Assembly: GCA_003290165.1 (NCBI GenBank)
Contig: QNQO01007630.1
Coordinates: forward strand, 1 to 64,000
Source of the DNA: Berberis thunbergii
Taxonomy: Eukaryota > Streptophyta > Magnoliopsida > Ranunculales > Berberidaceae
Length of the DNA: 64,000 nt
Direction: 5' to 3'
The notes below the pieces were generated by a model. The model had not been told where the DNA came from. It made no database searches and saw nothing but the letters and a program-made list of their open reading frames with translations. Positions 60,758 through 64,000 of this stretch are shown here, piece by piece. The position numbers and the translations under genes were made by a program. The first letter of the stretch is position 1. Every line of letters begins with the position of its first letter.

Positions 60758-61518
60758 TCACTACAACAAAAGTAAGCTTTTATAGCATTTCATAATAGCG
60801 TTTTTCACACATTTGCTATAAAAGCCAATTTTGGGTTCCTATTGAAATCAGAACACACTATTAAAATAGGGCGGGAATTTAAAAAGCTGAAAACGCTCGC
60901 CAATTATTGAAATCGCGCCCGATTCTCCACTCCCTCCAACCTACAAACCTAAAAAACACATCCCTCTCCTGCAATTCTCCTCCTGCACTCTTCAAAAATA
61001 GAAAAACACCTTCAACAGCTCTCTCTCTTTCGATCGAGACTCCATAAATGGAGACATCAAGGTAAGCTGACACTGCTCTTCAGATCTCTCACACTTCTTT
61101 TCACACACTTTGCTCATCTCCTCATCTCTCAGTGAATCAGTGTTTCTTATTTTTCTTCAATTATGCAGAACACAACTCAATCTCGGTTTATGAGAGGTCC
61201 GAGCAGCAGCAGCAATCAGTAGAAAGGATTGTTCTTTTCGCCGAGATCTGTTCTGCTAATCGTCTCTCAACGAATCAAAAACCAACAAAGCTTTCTCTTT
61301 TATATTTCTTCTTCATTTACTTTCTCCAACTTTGTTTCTTCTTCTTCATTTGAAACTTTGATTCTTCTATTGTTCTATTCTTCTCTTGTGCCTCTGCTTG
61401 GCTTCAAGTGGATCTAAACACAGTTGAGTGAAAAGCCCAAAAGGGATTTCAGTGGATGAGTTGAAGAAGAATAGTTGGGGGTTTTGGATTTTTGTTAAGA
61501 TTTGGATCAATTGAAGAA

Positions 61519-61594
61519 ATGGGTTGTTTTCCATGCTTTGATTCAAAGGAAGCTCTTCCAACAGTGAACTCTAATATCTCTAGACTGTCTTCAG
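61519..61594 (+). pseudogene. Captured first exon of a receptor-like cytoplasmic kinase
   Basis: ATG 61,519 starts MGCFPCFDSKEALPTVNSNI, cut by a GTTTCT donor after SRLSSG (61,594). MGCFxCFDS is the N-myristoylation/palmitoylation start of plant RLCK VII (PBL) kinases. The kinase domain is not present. The upstream 5' sequence (61,400-61,518) resembles that of a kinase gene leader. Confidence 0.65.
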
Positions 61595-62142
61595 GTTTCT
61601 TCTTCTACTTAGCTTGTTGATTGCTTAATCTAAGATCTGGGTTCGTTTTATTTTTTTGATTTTAAGTAATGGGTTAGTGTTAGTTTGGAAATTTGACTCA
61701 ATAATTTGGTTTGTTCCCCTATTTGGGTTATTGGGATGTTGTTTTGTTTTGCTCAAATTTTATTGAATTTTATGGATGATTTGATCATGTATACTTGATA
61801 ATCATTTCCATTATCTGAAGACAAACTCAGAAATGTATGGCAACATGTCGTTCATAAGGTCAGTCGCAACTATATTCCTTTCCAATATGTAGCACTGAAT
61901 AGAAACACCTCGTTCATAAGATAAAGAAGATCTAAGCAATTTTTCCTGAACAAGCTTTTAATGGTAGAGAAAGTGTCATCCTGGAATCTAGTTTAGATGA
62001 TCAGTTTAACTTTGTTGGCATGCCATTTTGTATTCTCTTAGTATATTCTTTTAATTGGCCCCAATTAGCTTATAATTGTTGGTGTTACATTTTACAGTAG
62101 CAATTCATTGAGGGAGCAAGTTTTTTGTCTTTTATCTTTCAG

Positions 62143-62268
62143 GTGATTCCTGGAAATGAGACTCGAGTTATGAAAATGATGAATCAGTTAGCAGAGCTTG
62201 GTTCAACAATTGTAAAGGGAAACAACGAGAGGCTGCATACATCTGGTCATGCATATTGCGGAGAGCTG
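62143..62268 (+). pseudogene. Captured exon of a plant RNase J
   Basis: A 126-bp plus-strand exon between CTTTCAG and GTAAGT encodes exactly 42 residues: [20 protein letters not shown], then [20 protein letters not shown] and EL. PGNE...(N)xxxxxG...HxSGHA is the beta-CASP segment of RNase J, an organellar exo/endoribonuclease that is chloroplast-located in plants. The frame is intact. The metallo-beta-lactamase core is not included. Confidence 0.85.
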
Positions 62269-62548
62269 GTAAGTATTTAATTGAATTTTTCCAGTCTTAT
62301 AATAATATTTTTTACTGTTTTATATAAAAAGGATCATTCAGATATTTGAAGGAAGAATGCTAGTTGGGATTGCATGAGAGGATGCTATTTGGTGACTGGG
62401 GCATGTTTGATATAGAGGTTAACAATTTGCATGAGAGGATGCTAGTTGGCTACCAATAATGTTCACGTTCCCTAAGTTTTAATTTTAAACAATTTGCCTC
62501 AATTTTGTACAACAAATGAAGTTGACAACCATTTATTTGATTATGCAG

Positions 62549-62640
62549 CATGACATGGCCACAGCCAGAGTATTCAGCCTATCGTGAAGCCAACTTTGGT
62601 CATGCCCAGAAGCTGCTCAAAACAGAGGCCACACCCTGTT
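62549..62640 (+). pseudogene. Captured exon fragment of a purple acid phosphatase
   Basis: After TTATGCAG the plus strand encodes MTWPQPEYSAYREANFGHAQ followed by KLLKTEA. Plant purple acid phosphatases have MTEPQPxYSAFREASFGHA(I/T)xxIKNRTHA just after the last metal-ligand region. Sequence beyond 62,640 no longer follows the family. Metal ligands are absent. Confidence 0.7.
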
Positions 62641-62724
62641 TCTGGAAAAAAAAACTGATAATGGCAGCGCGTGCCCAGAAACCTATTACTGAACCCTGTT
62701 CCTGGAACAAGGACTGTCACTGAA

Positions 62725-62941
62725 ATGCAGGTGGTGGGAACTCCAACCTATATGTGCCCTGAACTTCTCTCTGATATTCCTTATGGTACTAAATCAGATA
62801 TCTGGTCCTTAGGTACATTACCTTTACGCTACATATGTTTTGCAATGACCTTTTAAGTTGTTTATATGTGGAATTTTTTGCATTCTGCAGGATGTTGTAT
62901 ATATGAAAGTGACTGCTCTAAAACCTGCATTTAAAGCCTTT
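62725..62941 (+). pseudogene. Captured exons of a NEK (NIMA-related) kinase
   Basis: Exon about 62725-62812 encodes [20 protein letters not shown], then KSDIWSLG before a GTACAT donor. This is the activation segment and APE-like (CPE) region of plant NEKs. A second exon 62891-62941 keeps GCCIYE in one frame and VTALKPAFKAF in another, so one base has been lost or gained. The ATP-binding lobe and HRD catalytic loop are missing. Confidence 0.85.
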
Positions 62942-64000
62942 GTAAGTTGCTGAAACTCTTTCTTGAAATTCAATAAGTTTGATTGATGACCTAACTTTGT
63001 TATTATTGATTATAATAAGCACTTTTTTTTTTGGTTTGAAGTGTCTCTCCCTAGTTTTGTTGTTGTTGTTGTTTGGTTTAGGCTTTTTTATTAAGCAATA
63101 AATGAAAGTGATCAAACCCTTAAGCCCCATTTTTAATTTCTCTCTCTCACTCACTAAAACCAAACTCTTCTCTTGTTCTTCACTTCCCTTGTTTGAAACA
63201 TTTTTGGTACATTTGTGAGAGAAGAGATTAATATATTTGTATTATAAAGAGCTGACTCTTTTGTTGGAAGGAAAACGGGTTTGTTGGTTTGGTGTTTGAA
63301 AAAGATGGATGGGGAATATGTCAAAAGTTCCCTCCTAATCAGGCTTATCGTTTAGTCCTTGATGCCTGGGTGGTAACTGATGGAAGTTTCCACCGTATGG
63401 GAATTTGGAAAAAAACATTAATTGGCTTGAAACTAAAATGCAGGACCTATAGATGTTTTTGTCATTTTGGCTTGAAACTAAAATGCAGGACTTATACATC
63501 TGATTGTGATTGATTAACAGAAATAATGCCAAGTCTGCAGCATGATTGGCCACACAATGTGCAGAATTTGCTCAATCCACATATTTGAGTAGAACTTTGC
63601 TTTATAATCAGGAGCAATTAGGGTCCAAACACCTTAATAGGCACCCTATTCTAGGGTGTGATTTGGAGGTCCTAGAGTAGAAAGAGGATTTTGTCAGTTT
63701 GTTTTTGGTTTTCTGTATGGGGAAGCCAAGGCATTCACTGGCCTTTATATGTGTATTGTAGAATGACTGAGTTCTTTATAATTGTTTTGAGTATATTAGG
63801 GATAGGGTATAGTTATGTACCAAACTACCAATTTTTTATTGTAGCTTTTGTAAAGTTTTTCGTAAGCATACTTTGTATTTGCTGTGCTACTTGATGAAAT
63901 TGGGCTGAGTGAAGCTCTGGAAATTGGGGATTGTCGGGGTGTAAATGAAATAAAATAAAATCACAGAGCTTATTCATTGACCAGGTAAGGACTAAGTTTC
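62942..64000. other. E4 interior without recognised exon
   Basis: This is AT-rich intron-like sequence. A direct repeat of about 30 bp (TTGGCTTGAAACTAAAATGC, then AGGAC) occurs at about 63,422 and 63,468. No exon with a family signature was found up to the window end. Confidence 0.4.

Larger units (their letters stand above)
60759..64000 (+). mobile_element. E4: gene-carrying CACTA transposon (right end outside window)
   Basis: The left end CACTACAACAAAAGTAAGC at 60,759 abuts the interrupted copia pol. Palindrome-like motifs (TTTATAGCATTTCATAATAG, then GCTATAAAAGCC) and a leader with AGGGCGGGAATTT are shared with E3's left end (AAGGGCGGGAGATG). The inner region carries fragments of a cytoplasmic kinase start, RNase J, purple acid phosphatase and NEK kinase, all on the plus strand. 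No right terminus occurs before 64,000, so a target duplication cannot be checked. Confidence 0.75.

Overview
This is AT-rich nuclear DNA of a seed plant, most likely a eudicot. Almost all of it is mobile DNA. The recognisable coding exons come from plant genes: vacuolar sorting receptor, MLO, ACR-type ACT-repeat protein, thylakoidal processing peptidase, plastid G6PDH, a cinnamoyl-CoA-reductase-like enzyme and RABB1. No intact host gene is visible. Every coding stretch is a degraded retrotransposon gene, a captured gene fragment inside a DNA transposon, or a pseudogene.

Left third (1-26,070): nested LTR retrotransposons. A Tekay/Del-type Ty3 chromovirus (element A, minus strand; right LTR 5039-7440, left LTR cut by the window edge) sits inside the 3' region of an Athila-like element (B1, 7441 to about 13,060) that has lost its pol. 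B1 abuts a second Athila-like element (B2, about 13,060-21,014) that keeps reverse transcriptase and RNase H but has lost the integrase core. A Tat-lineage Ty3 element (plus strand, about 21,028-23,530) interrupts B2's right LTR. Then come a short ~160-bp tandem repeat, a LINE reverse-transcriptase fragment and a copia 5' end (LTR 25,743-26,069).

Middle (27,377-48,150): a 0.6-kb inverted-repeat element, then the main feature. CACTA element E1 (29,102-48,120, plus strand, TSD ACG) contains a second CACTA element E2 (34,706-44,997, minus strand, TSD CCA). Both have CACTACACCAAAA ends and subterminal arrays of the palindrome CCACGGTTTTAAACCGTGG. Neither shows a transposase. Both are filled with exons of unrelated plant genes. 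E1 carries nucleolin, palmitoyl-protein thioesterase, RABB1, a CCR-like enzyme and unknown exons. E2 carries vacuolar sorting receptor, actin, thylakoidal processing peptidase, rhamnogalacturonate lyase, an ABCB transporter, an ACR protein and unknown exons. E1 appears to have inserted inside a tRNA-derived SINE.

Right (48,121-64,000): intergenic DNA with a complete-looking SINE (49,049-49,178), a tandem duplication in which one copy carries a CACTA-type MITE (51,549-51,857, TSD TCA), and an F-box pseudogene (52,916-54,150, minus). A copia element (3' LTR 54,161-54,618) lies just upstream of the F-box start. That copia is interrupted by two more gene-carrying CACTA elements with a different palindrome (core AGCGTTTTTAAACCGCT). 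E3 (54,856-59,760, TSD TGT) carries plastid G6PDH, a CNNM/DUF21 protein, antisense MLO and an S1-domain protein. E4 (from 60,759, right end outside the window) carries a receptor-like cytoplasmic kinase start, RNase J, purple acid phosphatase and NEK kinase.

The most notable content is this cluster of four exon-gathering CACTA (Pack-CACTA-like) elements. Their ends share a palindromic architecture, and E1, E2 and E3 share a 3' cassette. All gene names rest on motif recognition by eye.
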